From CAVRQM01 sp963756975 (GTDB taxonomy: Bacteria > Pseudomonadota > Alphaproteobacteria > Acetobacterales > Acetobacteraceae): DNA of 64,000 nt. The first letter of the stretch is position 1, and each line of letters begins with the position of its first letter. Positions 44,049 through 51,885 of the stretch are shown piece after piece. The notes under the pieces were generated by a model that saw nothing but the letters and a program-made list of their open reading frames with translations, searched no databases and was not told the DNA's origin. The stretch covers positions 930,001-994,000 of the forward strand of contig CAVWPS010000002.1 in assembly GCA_963756975.1 (NCBI GenBank). Reading direction: 5' to 3'. A program made the translations under genes and the position numbers.

Positions 44049-44891
44049 ATGGCCGCGATCCCGCGCAGCGAGCTGATGGCGAAATTCCGGGCCATGGCGG
44101 AACGGGGCGAGCCGATCGTCGGCGGCGGCGCGGGCACCGGCCTGTCGGCCAAGTGCGAGGAAGAGGGCGGGATCGACCTCATCGTCATCTACAATTCCGG
44201 GCGCTACCGCATGGCCGGACGCGGCTCGCTGGCCGGGATGATGGCGTACGGCAATGCGAACGACATCGTGGTCGATATGGGGCGCGAGGTGCTGCCCGTG
44301 GTGCGCCACACGCCGGTGCTGGCGGGCGTCAACGGCACCGACCCGTTCTGCATCTTCCCGGAGTTTCTGGACCGGCTGCGCGCGATGGGGTTTTCCGGCG
44401 TGCAGAACTTCCCGACCGTCGGGCTGTTCGACGGAAACTTTCGCGCCAACCTGGAAGCGACCGGAATGGGCTACGCGCTGGAGGTCGACATGATCCGGCT
44501 CGCCAGCAGCCGCGACATGCTGACGACGCCCTACGTGTTCGACCCGAATGAGGCGCGCGCGATGGCGGGTGCCGGGGCCGACATCATCGTGGCGCACATG
44601 GGCCTGACGACCGGCGGCAGCATCGGTGCGTCGAATGCGCCGACGATGGAGGAAAGCGTCGGCCGGATCGACGCCATCGCCGAAGCGGCGCGCGCGGTAA
44701 AACCGGACGTCCTGGTGCTGTGCCATGGCGGCCCGATCGCGATGCCGGCCGACGCGGAGTTCATTCTGTCGCGCTGCAAAGGTTGCGACGGGTTCTACGG
44801 CGCCAGCAGCATGGAGCGGCTGCCGACCGAAATCGCTCTGACCGAGCAGACACGCCGGTTCAAGAAAATCACCCGAAGGACGCCAGCATGA
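44049..44891 (+). CDS. PEP hydrolase/TIM-barrel protein, Tm-1 C-terminal partner
   Basis: This 280-aa TIM barrel corresponds to the C-terminal half of Tm-1-type proteins, annotated as phosphoenolpyruvate hydrolase family. It has GGGAGTGLSAKCEEEGGID, VIYNSGRYRMAGRGSLAGMM, YGNANDIVVDMG, GVQNFPTVGLFDG and AHMGLTTGG. It resembles PEP mutase-like and aldolase-like barrels, so C-C or C-P bond chemistry is possible. It overlaps the SRPBCC gene start by four bases. Confidence 0.87.
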   Translation: MAAIPRSELMAKFRAMAERGEPIVGGGAGTGLSAKCEEEGGIDLIVIYNSGRYRMAGRGSLAGMMAYGNANDIVVDMGREVLPVVRHTPVLAGVNGTDPFCIFPEFLDRLRAMGFSGVQNFPTVGLFDGNFRANLEATGMGYALEVDMIRLASSRDMLTTPYVFDPNEARAMAGAGADIIVAHMGLTTGGSIGASNAPTMEESVGRIDAIAEAARAVKPDVLVLCHGGPIAMPADAEFILSRCKGCDGFYGASSMERLPTEIALTEQTRRFKKITRRTPA

Positions 44892-45803
44892 CCAGAGCTT
44901 ATGCGAGCACACTGATCGACGCACCGGTCGAGGTCGTCTGGGCGGCGGTGCGCGATTTCGGCAACATGAGCTGGATCCCGGGCATTCTGGAGTGCCGGAT
45001 CGAAGACGGGCGTGACAGCGACAGCGTCGGTTGCGTTCGCGTATTCAGGGTCGACGACGGTTCCGACGCGAGCGAGCGGCTGCTTGAGCTGGATGATAGC
45101 CGCTACCGTTACGTCTACACGTTCGTAAAGCCGGCGTTCCCGGTCGAGAATTATGTGGCGACGTTCGAGCTTATCCCGGTCACCGACGGCGACCGCACGT
45201 TCGCGCAGTGGACCGCCACGTTCGACGAAGCGCCGGCCGATCAAGGCAAGTACGTCGATATCGTCTCGCAAAACGTGTTCGCCGCCGGCCTCGTGTCGCT
45301 CACGGGCCTGGTCAAGGGCCACACGATCCCGGAGCGAGCCGTTCGTTGGCAGGGCCTCGCGCCGGCAAAGGTGTTCGTGTCGTCGGTGATCGAGGCCGGC
45401 ATCGACGCCGTGTGGGCCCGGATGCGCGATTTCGCCGGCATGGATGGCTGGCATCCCGGCCTGCGCGACATGCACATGCTGGACGGGGCGCGATCCGACA
45501 AAGTCTCGGGCACGCGGGAGTTCGCGCTCGACGCGGGCGAACTGCACGAACAGCTGACGCTTCATGTCCGATGTCGAGCACGCGTTTCGCTACCGCATCC
45601 TGAAAAGCCCGATGCCGTGGCTGAACTATCATGCCGGTGCGAAACTGTATCCGATCACCGCGACCGGGAAGACGCTCGCGGTCTGGACGGCTGACTGGGT
45701 CGCCTCGCCGATCGACGACGCGCGGCTGATCCCGGACATCGGTGCCAACGTCTTCCAGCTCGCGCTATCGACGTTGAGCGGTCAGCTCGCCAAACCCGGC
45801 TAG
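44888..45803 (+). CDS. Tandem SRPBCC (polyketide cyclase-like) protein (apparent frameshift)
   Basis: Two START/SRPBCC ligand-binding domains lie in tandem. The first runs from STLIDAPVEVVWAAVRDFGNM to about residue 145. The second starts at SVIEAGIDAVWARMRDFAGM and continues to the end. The frame breaks after HEQLTL at about 45561-45563. Dropping one base joins MSDVEHAFRYRILKSP and gives a 3n+1 span of about 305 aa. Such proteins bind or cyclise small hydrophobic molecules. Its place in the cluster suggests binding of a pathway intermediate. Confidence 0.82.
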
Positions 45804-45822
45804 AGTTCGGCGGTGTCGCTGA

Positions 45823-47133
45823 TCATTGCAAAGTCCCTTGGCGGACCTGCGAGAAGAAGCGTTCGCCGCCCATCTGCCCGCCCTTGAGCGCCAGCTCGAT
45901 CCCGTCGAACGCGGGCTGATCGGCGTGGGCGCGACACAGCGGGCAGCCGCGCACGAGGGCCGCGCTGTAGGTGAGGGCGAACAGGCCGAGCTGGCTGGTC
46001 ACGTGGCCGGACGTGTCGCCGCCGGCCACCACCGCGCGGCGGACCCCGGAGCGGCGCAGGATGTCGCGGAACACCGCACCGAGCCGCGCGCCGAGTTGCG
46101 TGTTGAACGCGATGTCGGTCATGCCGGAGGGTGTCACGCTGGCACGGTCGTCCGGCCCGAGTGCGGTGTACAGGATCGGGCTTTTACCGTCGGCCAGCAG
46201 CGCCACGGCCTGCGCGGCCGCCGCCTCCATCGCCGTCTCGCTCTCGATCAACGCGACAGGATCGAGCCGCATGTCGGCGAACCCGTCCGCCAGCCCGCGA
46301 CGGATTTGCGTCTCGTTCGTGGGCGAGCAGCTGCCGGACAGGATGGCGATGCGGTCCACCGGCGCGGGCAGGCGCAGTTCGGCCGATGCCGGAACGAGCC
46401 CGAGATCGCGCCAGTGGCGCACGAGCGCGAATTCGACACCCGACGATCCGATGACGAAACCCGGCTCGCGCACCGCACTCTCCCACAGCAGCCGCCCCAC
46501 GACGGTCTGCGTCGCGACATCGACGGTGTCGTACACGACAAGATCGGCATCGGCGGCACCCAACGGCGCGTCGCCGTTCAGGGCCGTGTGATCGACCAGC
46601 ACGGAACGCAGCCCGGTTTGCGCCGCCAGATGCAGCCGCAGATCGGCCTCGTGCATCGGTGTCGTCGGGTGCCGGCTCATCACCGGATGCCGGTCGATCC
46701 GGTACGTCACGCCGGACGCGGTCGCGAACAGGTTGCCGAACAACACGAAGCGTCCGAGCGCCGGTGCCCCGACCACCACCGGAACGGGTTTCGGCCCGAA
46801 CGCCGCGCGACCGAGTTCGGCGGCGCGGCCGATGCTGCCGACATGCGGGGCGCTGTCGAACGTGGAGCACACCTTGTAGTGGCAGAGCGGCGCCCCGATC
46901 GCCTTCAGCCGCTGAAACACCGGCGGCAGGTTCGCGTCCATCCACGCCGGGTCCTGGCTGCGGCTGATCCCGGCGATGCCGACCACGCGCGCATCCGGGA
47001 AGCGCGCGAGGTGCGTGTCGTCCGGTGTCGTCAGAAACAGCACGGTCGCGATGCCGGCCGACGCCAGCACCTCGAGCGCGTCGGTCGAGCCGGTGAAATC
47101 GTCGCCGTAGAAGGTGAGGAGGCGGGGGATCAT
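45823..47133 (-). CDS. DUF1537 four-carbon acid sugar kinase-family protein
   Basis: This 436-aa kinase of the OtnK/DtnK type phosphorylates acid sugars such as erythronate. It has the N-terminal YGDDFTGSTDALE substrate site, HYKVCSTFDSAP, the IGSSGVEFAL region and the nucleotide-binding VVAGGDTSGHVTSQLG. It is convergent with the SRPBCC gene and 10 bp after a HAD gene on its own strand. Substrate is inferred only to be a small acid sugar. Confidence 0.86.
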   Translation of the reverse strand: MIPRLLTFYGDDFTGSTDALEVLASAGIATVLFLTTPDDTHLARFPDARVVGIAGISRSQDPAWMDANLPPVFQRLKAIGAPLCHYKVCSTFDSAPHVGSIGRAAELGRAAFGPKPVPVVVGAPALGRFVLFGNLFATASGVTYRIDRHPVMSRHPTTPMHEADLRLHLAAQTGLRSVLVDHTALNGDAPLGAADADLVVYDTVDVATQTVVGRLLWESAVREPGFVIGSSGVEFALVRHWRDLGLVPASAELRLPAPVDRIAILSGSCSPTNETQIRRGLADGFADMRLDPVALIESETAMEAAAAQAVALLADGKSPILYTALGPDDRASVTPSGMTDIAFNTQLGARLGAVFRDILRRSGVRRAVVAGGDTSGHVTSQLGLFALTYSAALVRGCPLCRAHADQPAFDGIELALKGGQMGGERFFSQVRQGTLQ

Positions 47134-47143
47134 CCGAAGACCG

Positions 47144-47797
47144 CTACGGTTCGGCCCGGGTCAGCCGCAATCCGGACCCGGCCGCCTCGACCGCGAACTC
47201 GTCGTAGCTGGCGAAGGTGAGGTGGCGGGTGTCCATCGTGTGCCGGTGCGTGGTGGTCACGACCGCCACGCCCGCACCGGCCGCCTCGGCGGCACGAATA
47301 CCGGCGATCGCGTCCTCGAACACGAGGCACCGCGCGGCGTCGAACCCGAGGCGTTCGGCCGCGAGCAGGAAGCAGTCGGGCGCGGGCTTGCCCCGCTCCA
47401 CGTCCTCGGCGGTGACGAAGATGTCGGGCCGGGGCAGCCCCGTGACGCCCATGCGCTTGAACGCCAGGTCGCGCGGCGCCGAGGTCACGATCGCCCACCG
47501 CTCCGGCGGCAGCATCGCCAGGAAGCGCGCGGCACCGGGGATCGGCACGATGCCGTCGACGTCCGCGAATTCGGCCTCGGTCAGCCTGCGCGTTTCGTCC
47601 TCCGCGTCGACGCCGGGGAGATTCAGGTTGCGAATAGTCTCGATCGCCCGGACGCCGTGTATCGTGGGCAGGAACGCCTCGACATCGAGCCCGTGCCCCC
47701 TCGCCCACGCGCCCCACACCCGCTCGGCGGCCGGGACGGAGTTGATCAGCGTTCCGTCCATATCGAACAGGAAGGCGTCGTAGCGGGTTTCCAGCAT
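47144..47797 (-). CDS. HAD-family sugar-phosphatase-like hydrolase
   Basis: This 217-aa phosphatase has motif I LFDMDGTLINS, motif II VTSAPRD, the Lys of GKPAPDCF and motif IV VFEDAIAGI, with a C1 cap between motifs I and II. It is close to the glycerol-3-phosphate/2-deoxyglucose-6-phosphate phosphatase group. It is transcribed just before the DUF1537 kinase, so the two may act on the same sugar acid, or the phosphatase may clear a side product. Confidence 0.86.
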   Translation of the reverse strand: MLETRYDAFLFDMDGTLINSVPAAERVWGAWARGHGLDVEAFLPTIHGVRAIETIRNLNLPGVDAEDETRRLTEAEFADVDGIVPIPGAARFLAMLPPERWAIVTSAPRDLAFKRMGVTGLPRPDIFVTAEDVERGKPAPDCFLLAAERLGFDAARCLVFEDAIAGIRAAEAAGAGVAVVTTTHRHTMDTRHLTFASYDEFAVEAAGSGLRLTRAEP

Positions 47798-47999
47798 CGG
47801 CTCACCACCAGGATGTTACAGCCACGATCAAACCATGCCGCACGCAGGGGGTCGATGCGGCGGCTTCGCTCCTCGGGAGCGGAAGGCGGAAGGCTGGCCG
47901 GGCACTGGGCGATGGGATCGCTCGGCCTGCCGGGACAACCCGGCACCCGGCGGCCGTAAGCCTCTGGCCGGCGACACCGGCTGGCTCTAAAGCCCGGCC

Positions 48000-49025
48000 A
48001 TGCGCGCCGCCGACACGATCCGCTCCGTCGATGCCCTCATCGCGGCGGGCCTCGCCACACCGGACCAGCGAGCCGGGCTGGCCGAAATCGGGGCGCGATA
48101 CGCGGTCGCCATCCCGCCTGCGTTCAAGACCTTGATCGGTGACGCGGACGACCCGATCGGCCGCCAGTTCGTCCCGCACGCGGACGAACTCGTCACCGCG
48201 CCGCATGAGCGCGCCGACCCGATCGGCGACGACGCGCTGTCGCCGGTTCGCGGCATCGTCCACCGCTATCCCGACCGCGCCCTGCTGAAGCCGCTGCTGA
48301 TCTGTCCGGTTTATTGCCGCTTCTGTTTCCGGCGCGAGCATGTCGGGCCGGATGGCGGCTTGCTGACCGATGCGGAACTGGCGGCCGCCTACGCCTGGAT
48401 CGCGGACCACCCCGCCGTGACGGAAATCATCCTCACCGGCGGCGACCCGCTGATGCTCTCGCCGCGCCGGCTCGGCTCGATCGTCGAGACGCTGTCCGCG
48501 ATCGGCCACGTCGCCACGATCCGCATCCACACCAGGGTTCCGACCGCCGATCCGGGACGGGTCACGGACGAGCTAGCGGCCGCCCTGCGCACCGACCGCG
48601 CGATGTTCGTGGTACTGCACGCGAACCACGCGAGCGAGCTGACCGAACCCGCCCGGATCGCCATCCGCCGCATCCAGGCCGAGGCCATCCCGGTGCTCGG
48701 CCAATCGGTGCTGCTGCGCGGCGTCAACGACACGCCGGACGCGATGGAGGCGTTGCTGCGCGCCCTCGTCGCCGCCCGGATCAAGCCGTACTACCTGCAC
48801 CAGCTCGATCCGGCCCCGGGCACGGCGCGGTTCGGGGTGCCGATCGCCGAAGGACAGGCGTTGCTCGCGGCATTGCGCGGCCGGGTGACCGGCCTGGCGT
48901 GGCCGACCTACGTGCTCGACATCCCCGGCGGCTACGGCAAGGTCCCGGTCGGCCCGAGCTGGCTCGACGGTGCCGCGTCGGTCACCGACCCGTGGGGCGG
49001 CCATCACGACATCGCGGGCGGTTAG
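48000..49025 (+). CDS. Lysine 2,3-aminomutase/EpmB-family radical SAM enzyme
   Basis: This 341-aa radical SAM enzyme has the cluster motif CPVYCRFCFRRE, PLMLSPRRLGS and the PLP-Lys region KPYYLHQLDPAPGT near residue 265. The protein is shorter than clostridial KamA and is closer to EpmB, which isomerises lysine before its attachment to EF-P. It could serve EF-P or make beta-lysine. No epmA or efp gene is adjacent. The ATG at 48000 follows a 202-bp gap in which I see no gene. Confidence 0.87.
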   Translation: MRAADTIRSVDALIAAGLATPDQRAGLAEIGARYAVAIPPAFKTLIGDADDPIGRQFVPHADELVTAPHERADPIGDDALSPVRGIVHRYPDRALLKPLLICPVYCRFCFRREHVGPDGGLLTDAELAAAYAWIADHPAVTEIILTGGDPLMLSPRRLGSIVETLSAIGHVATIRIHTRVPTADPGRVTDELAAALRTDRAMFVVLHANHASELTEPARIAIRRIQAEAIPVLGQSVLLRGVNDTPDAMEALLRALVAARIKPYYLHQLDPAPGTARFGVPIAEGQALLAALRGRVTGLAWPTYVLDIPGGYGKVPVGPSWLDGAASVTDPWGGHHDIAGG

Positions 49026-49071
49026 CCCGAGCTGCCCTAGACGCGACGCCGACCATAACGGAGCCTTCGCC

Positions 49072-49099
49072 CGCCCGCCTGTTATGCCAGCGGCGGGCG
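49072..49099. terminator. GC hairpin after the KamA-family gene
   Basis: CGCCCGCC (49072-49079) pairs with GGCGGGCG (49092-49099) around a 12-base loop, 46 bp after the stop codon. No T-run follows, so any terminator role is weak. The rest of the 209-bp gap to the next gene shows nothing else I can support. Confidence 0.35.
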
Positions 49100-49234
49100 T
49101 CACCGATTAATCCGACGCTTGTCGCGAAGTGTGATACCGTCCGTATAGCTGAGTATTTCCCTGGTGCAGCCGCGCGTTCATTGGCTCCATTGCAGTGGAA
49201 AGCGCCACGCTCGGCAACAACGGGGCAAAATGCG

Positions 49235-50974
49235 ATGGACAAGCTGAGCCGTGCCCGTCCCGTTCACGACCCGATTGCGGCGAGCCTCTCCCCGGCCGAC
49301 GATCGCATCCTGTTGACCCATTGGCTTCCGCCGCAAGAGGGGATCATTCCCCGAATCCGCATCGGCACGCGCTGGTTCAACGTCCTGTGGGCGCTCCCGA
49401 TCGCCTTCGCGTTGCTTGTCGCGGGCGTCGCCGTCGCGCAAGCCTTGCGGCAGTTGCCCGGCGTGCAAGCGTTTCTGGTGCGCTATCCCGGCGCGCCAGG
49501 CTCGGTCGCCGCCGTCACCTCCGGCTTTCCGCTGTGGCTGCGAACACAGCACTTCTTAAATTTCCTGTTTATGGCATTCATCATCCGCGCCGGCATCCAA
49601 ATCCTCGCGGACCACCCGCGCCTGTACTGGAAACGCGACTGCACACCGGGTACCGACTGGTTCCGTTTTCAGAAGCCCGTGCCCACGGGACGCATCTGGA
49701 CCGCCAAGGATGACTCGGTGACGATACCAGGCTGGCTTGGCATCCCCGGTATCCGGCATTCCATCGGCCTCGCCCGCTGGTGGCATTTCTCGGTCAACCT
49801 GCTGTGGACGATCAACGGTGTGGCCTTCTACGTCCTGCTCTTTTCCACCGATCAATGGCGGCGGCTGGTGCCGACCACGTGGGCGGTGATCCCGAACGCG
49901 GCTTCCACGGCGCTGCAATATCTATCGCTCACCTTTCCGCCCGATCATAGTTGGACGCAGTACAACAGCCTCCAGCAGATCGTCTATTTCGCGACTGTTT
50001 TCATCGCCGCACCCACGTCCATTGTCACCGGACTGCTGCAAAGCCCCGCCATCTCCAATCGTGTCGGGTGGATCGGCCGCGTGGTGAACCGGCAGCGAGC
50101 GCGCTCGATCCACTTTCTCGCGCTTTTGTGGTTCCTGTTCTACATCCTGGCGCATGTGACGCTGGTGTTCATCACCGGCCCGGCCCGCGTCAGTCTCAAC
50201 ATGATGTGGGCTGGCGTGAATGATGAGTCGTGGAGCGGCTTCGCGGTCTTCGCGCCGCTGGTCACCCTGGTCGGACTGCTGTGGTGGCGCGCGTCCCCCT
50301 TCACCATTCGCCATGCCCGGCTGGTGCAGCGAACGGGCGAGTTCATGGTGGGATGGATCAAGGGCTTCGCCGAATGGTGGTCTCCCAACAGCCAACTGAC
50401 CGAGAAGGATATCTCGCCCTATTTTTGGCCCAACGGCACGATGCCCGCATCAGCCGAGTTCGACACCCTGGTTGCAACCGGGTTCGCCGGCTATCGGCTG
50501 CGAATCGATGGGCTGGTCGAGCATCCCCAAAGCCTATCCTTGGCCGCGTTGCGGGCGATCGCGAAGCAGGAGCAGATCACCACCCATTTCTGCATCCAGG
50601 GATGGTCGGGCGTGGCCAAGTGGGGCGGCGTGCCGATGCGCCGCATCATCGATCTGGCGCAGCCCGCGGCCGATGCGCGCTACGTGGTCTTCTATTCGTT
50701 CGCGGACGGCGGCGACGGCGGCCGCTACTACGACGTGCATAAGCTCAGCAACATGCGGCACGAACTGACGATCCTTGCATATGAGATGAACGGGGCTCCG
50801 GTCAGCGTGCTTCACGGTGCCCCGCTGCGGCTACGCTGCGAGAACGAGCTGGGATTCAAGATGGTGAAGTGGATCGCGGCCATCGAGTTCGTGCGCGATT
50901 TCGCCGATCTCGGCGCCGGCCAAGGCGGCTACAACGAGGATCACGAGTTCTACGGCTACCGGATGCCCATCTGA
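49235..50974 (+). CDS. Cytochrome b561-type membrane domain fused to sulfite-oxidase-type molybdopterin domain
   Basis: The 579-aa protein joins two modules. Residues about 40-360 form a cytochrome b-like membrane domain with several helices and conserved His residues (RTQHFLNFLFMAF, RWWHFSVNLLW, HFLALLWFLFYILAHV). From about residue 390 a molybdopterin domain of the YedY/sulfite oxidase kind follows, with the cofactor Cys in THFCIQGWSGVAKW and YDVHKLSNMRHELTILAYEMNG. In E. coli these jobs are split between MsrP and MsrQ. Quinol-fed reduction of a periplasmic substrate is plausible but not shown. No signal peptide precedes the first helix. Confidence 0.84.
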   Translation: MDKLSRARPVHDPIAASLSPADDRILLTHWLPPQEGIIPRIRIGTRWFNVLWALPIAFALLVAGVAVAQALRQLPGVQAFLVRYPGAPGSVAAVTSGFPLWLRTQHFLNFLFMAFIIRAGIQILADHPRLYWKRDCTPGTDWFRFQKPVPTGRIWTAKDDSVTIPGWLGIPGIRHSIGLARWWHFSVNLLWTINGVAFYVLLFSTDQWRRLVPTTWAVIPNAASTALQYLSLTFPPDHSWTQYNSLQQIVYFATVFIAAPTSIVTGLLQSPAISNRVGWIGRVVNRQRARSIHFLALLWFLFYILAHVTLVFITGPARVSLNMMWAGVNDESWSGFAVFAPLVTLVGLLWWRASPFTIRHARLVQRTGEFMVGWIKGFAEWWSPNSQLTEKDISPYFWPNGTMPASAEFDTLVATGFAGYRLRIDGLVEHPQSLSLAALRAIAKQEQITTHFCIQGWSGVAKWGGVPMRRIIDLAQPAADARYVVFYSFADGGDGGRYYDVHKLSNMRHELTILAYEMNGAPVSVLHGAPLRLRCENELGFKMVKWIAAIEFVRDFADLGAGQGGYNEDHEFYGYRMPI

Positions 50975-51110
50975 CTGGGACGATCGATGAATTGGGCAAC
51001 GGCGAGGGAAGCTCGGACGGTCCTGTCCGCTGGGTGGGACCATGCAGACCGGATATCCGCGCCGGCCTAGGTCGCGGCGAGACTTCGAGGTTCGGCCATG
51101 ATAGAGGCCG

Positions 51111-51302
51111 CTACCGCTGATGCACCGACCACAGCATCAGCCAGCGCACCGGAACCACCCAGGCCACACCCGCCACGACGTAATAGAGCGCCTGGACCAC
51201 GCGGTTCGAGGTTTCGAGCGCGCCGCCGATCATGGTGGCGGCCACGACATAGACAACAAAGCCGGCCACAGCGGCCACAGCGGCGACAGGAACACGAGAC
51301 AT
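51111..51302 (-). CDS. DUF2842 small membrane protein
   Basis: This 63-aa protein has two hydrophobic helices (AAVAAVAGFVVYVVAATMIGG and ALYYVVAGVAWVVPVRWLML). It matches the DUF2842 pattern found in many alphaproteobacteria, ending in a charged WSVHQR. It is divergent from apt and close to it. The function of the family is not known. Confidence 0.78.
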   Translation of the reverse strand: MSRVPVAAVAAVAGFVVYVVAATMIGGALETSNRVVQALYYVVAGVAWVVPVRWLMLWSVHQR

Positions 51303-51369
51303 GGATACGGGTTATCGCGACGACGCGCCGGACGCTAGGGTTCGCCCGGTCGATGGGGACGGGCTGCGC

Positions 51370-51885
51370 ATGGACCTGAAGGACCACATCCGGGCGGTGC
51401 CGGACTTCCCGAAGCCGGGGATCCTGTTCTACGACATTTCGACCCTGCTGCGGAACGCCGATGCCTGGGGCGTGGCGATGGGCCGGATGGCCAAGCTGGT
51501 CGGGGCACAGAAGCCGGACATGCTGGCGGGCGTCGAATCGCGCGGCTTCCTGCTGGCCGCGCCGCTCGCGCTGAAACTCGGCTGCGGGTTCATCATGCTG
51601 CGCAAGCGCGGCAAGCTGCCCGGACCGACGGTCGGCCACGATTACGCGCTGGAATACGGGTCCGACCGGATCGAAATCCAGTCGGACGCGGTGACGCCCG
51701 GTGCGCGGGTCGTGCTGGTCGACGATCTGCTCGCGACCGGCGGCACGATGGCGGCCGGTATTTCGCTGCTGCGGCAGGTGGGTGCCGTCGTGCCGTCGGC
51801 GGCGGTGCTGATCGAGCTGACGTTTCTCGGCGGCCGTTCGCGGCTCGATGTGCCGGTCGACACGCTGATCGCCTACGACAGCTGA
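51370..51885 (+). CDS. apt: Adenine phosphoribosyltransferase
   Basis: Apt salvages adenine to AMP using PRPP. The 171-aa protein starts MDLKDHIRAVPDFPKPGILFYDIS and has AGVESRGFLLAAPLA, LRKRGKLPG, and the PRPP loop VVLVDDLLATGGT. The frame opens at 51301, but the ATG at 51370 gives the family start. Its last 13 bp overlap the OGT-like gene on the other strand. Confidence 0.93.
   Translation: MDLKDHIRAVPDFPKPGILFYDISTLLRNADAWGVAMGRMAKLVGAQKPDMLAGVESRGFLLAAPLALKLGCGFIMLRKRGKLPGPTVGHDYALEYGSDRIEIQSDAVTPGARVVLVDDLLATGGTMAAGISLLRQVGAVVPSAAVLIELTFLGGRSRLDVPVDTLIAYDS

Noticed and set aside
11813..45803. Programmed frameshifting in pstC, cysI, cysK and others
   Set aside because: No slippery heptamer with a downstream structure is shared by the sites, the genes are unrelated, and all shifts are +1 in or near short runs, which fits sequence errors better.
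47798..47999. Possible small gene between the HAD and KamA-family genes
   Set aside because: No frame with a start, ribosome site and protein-like composition is present; treated as intergenic.
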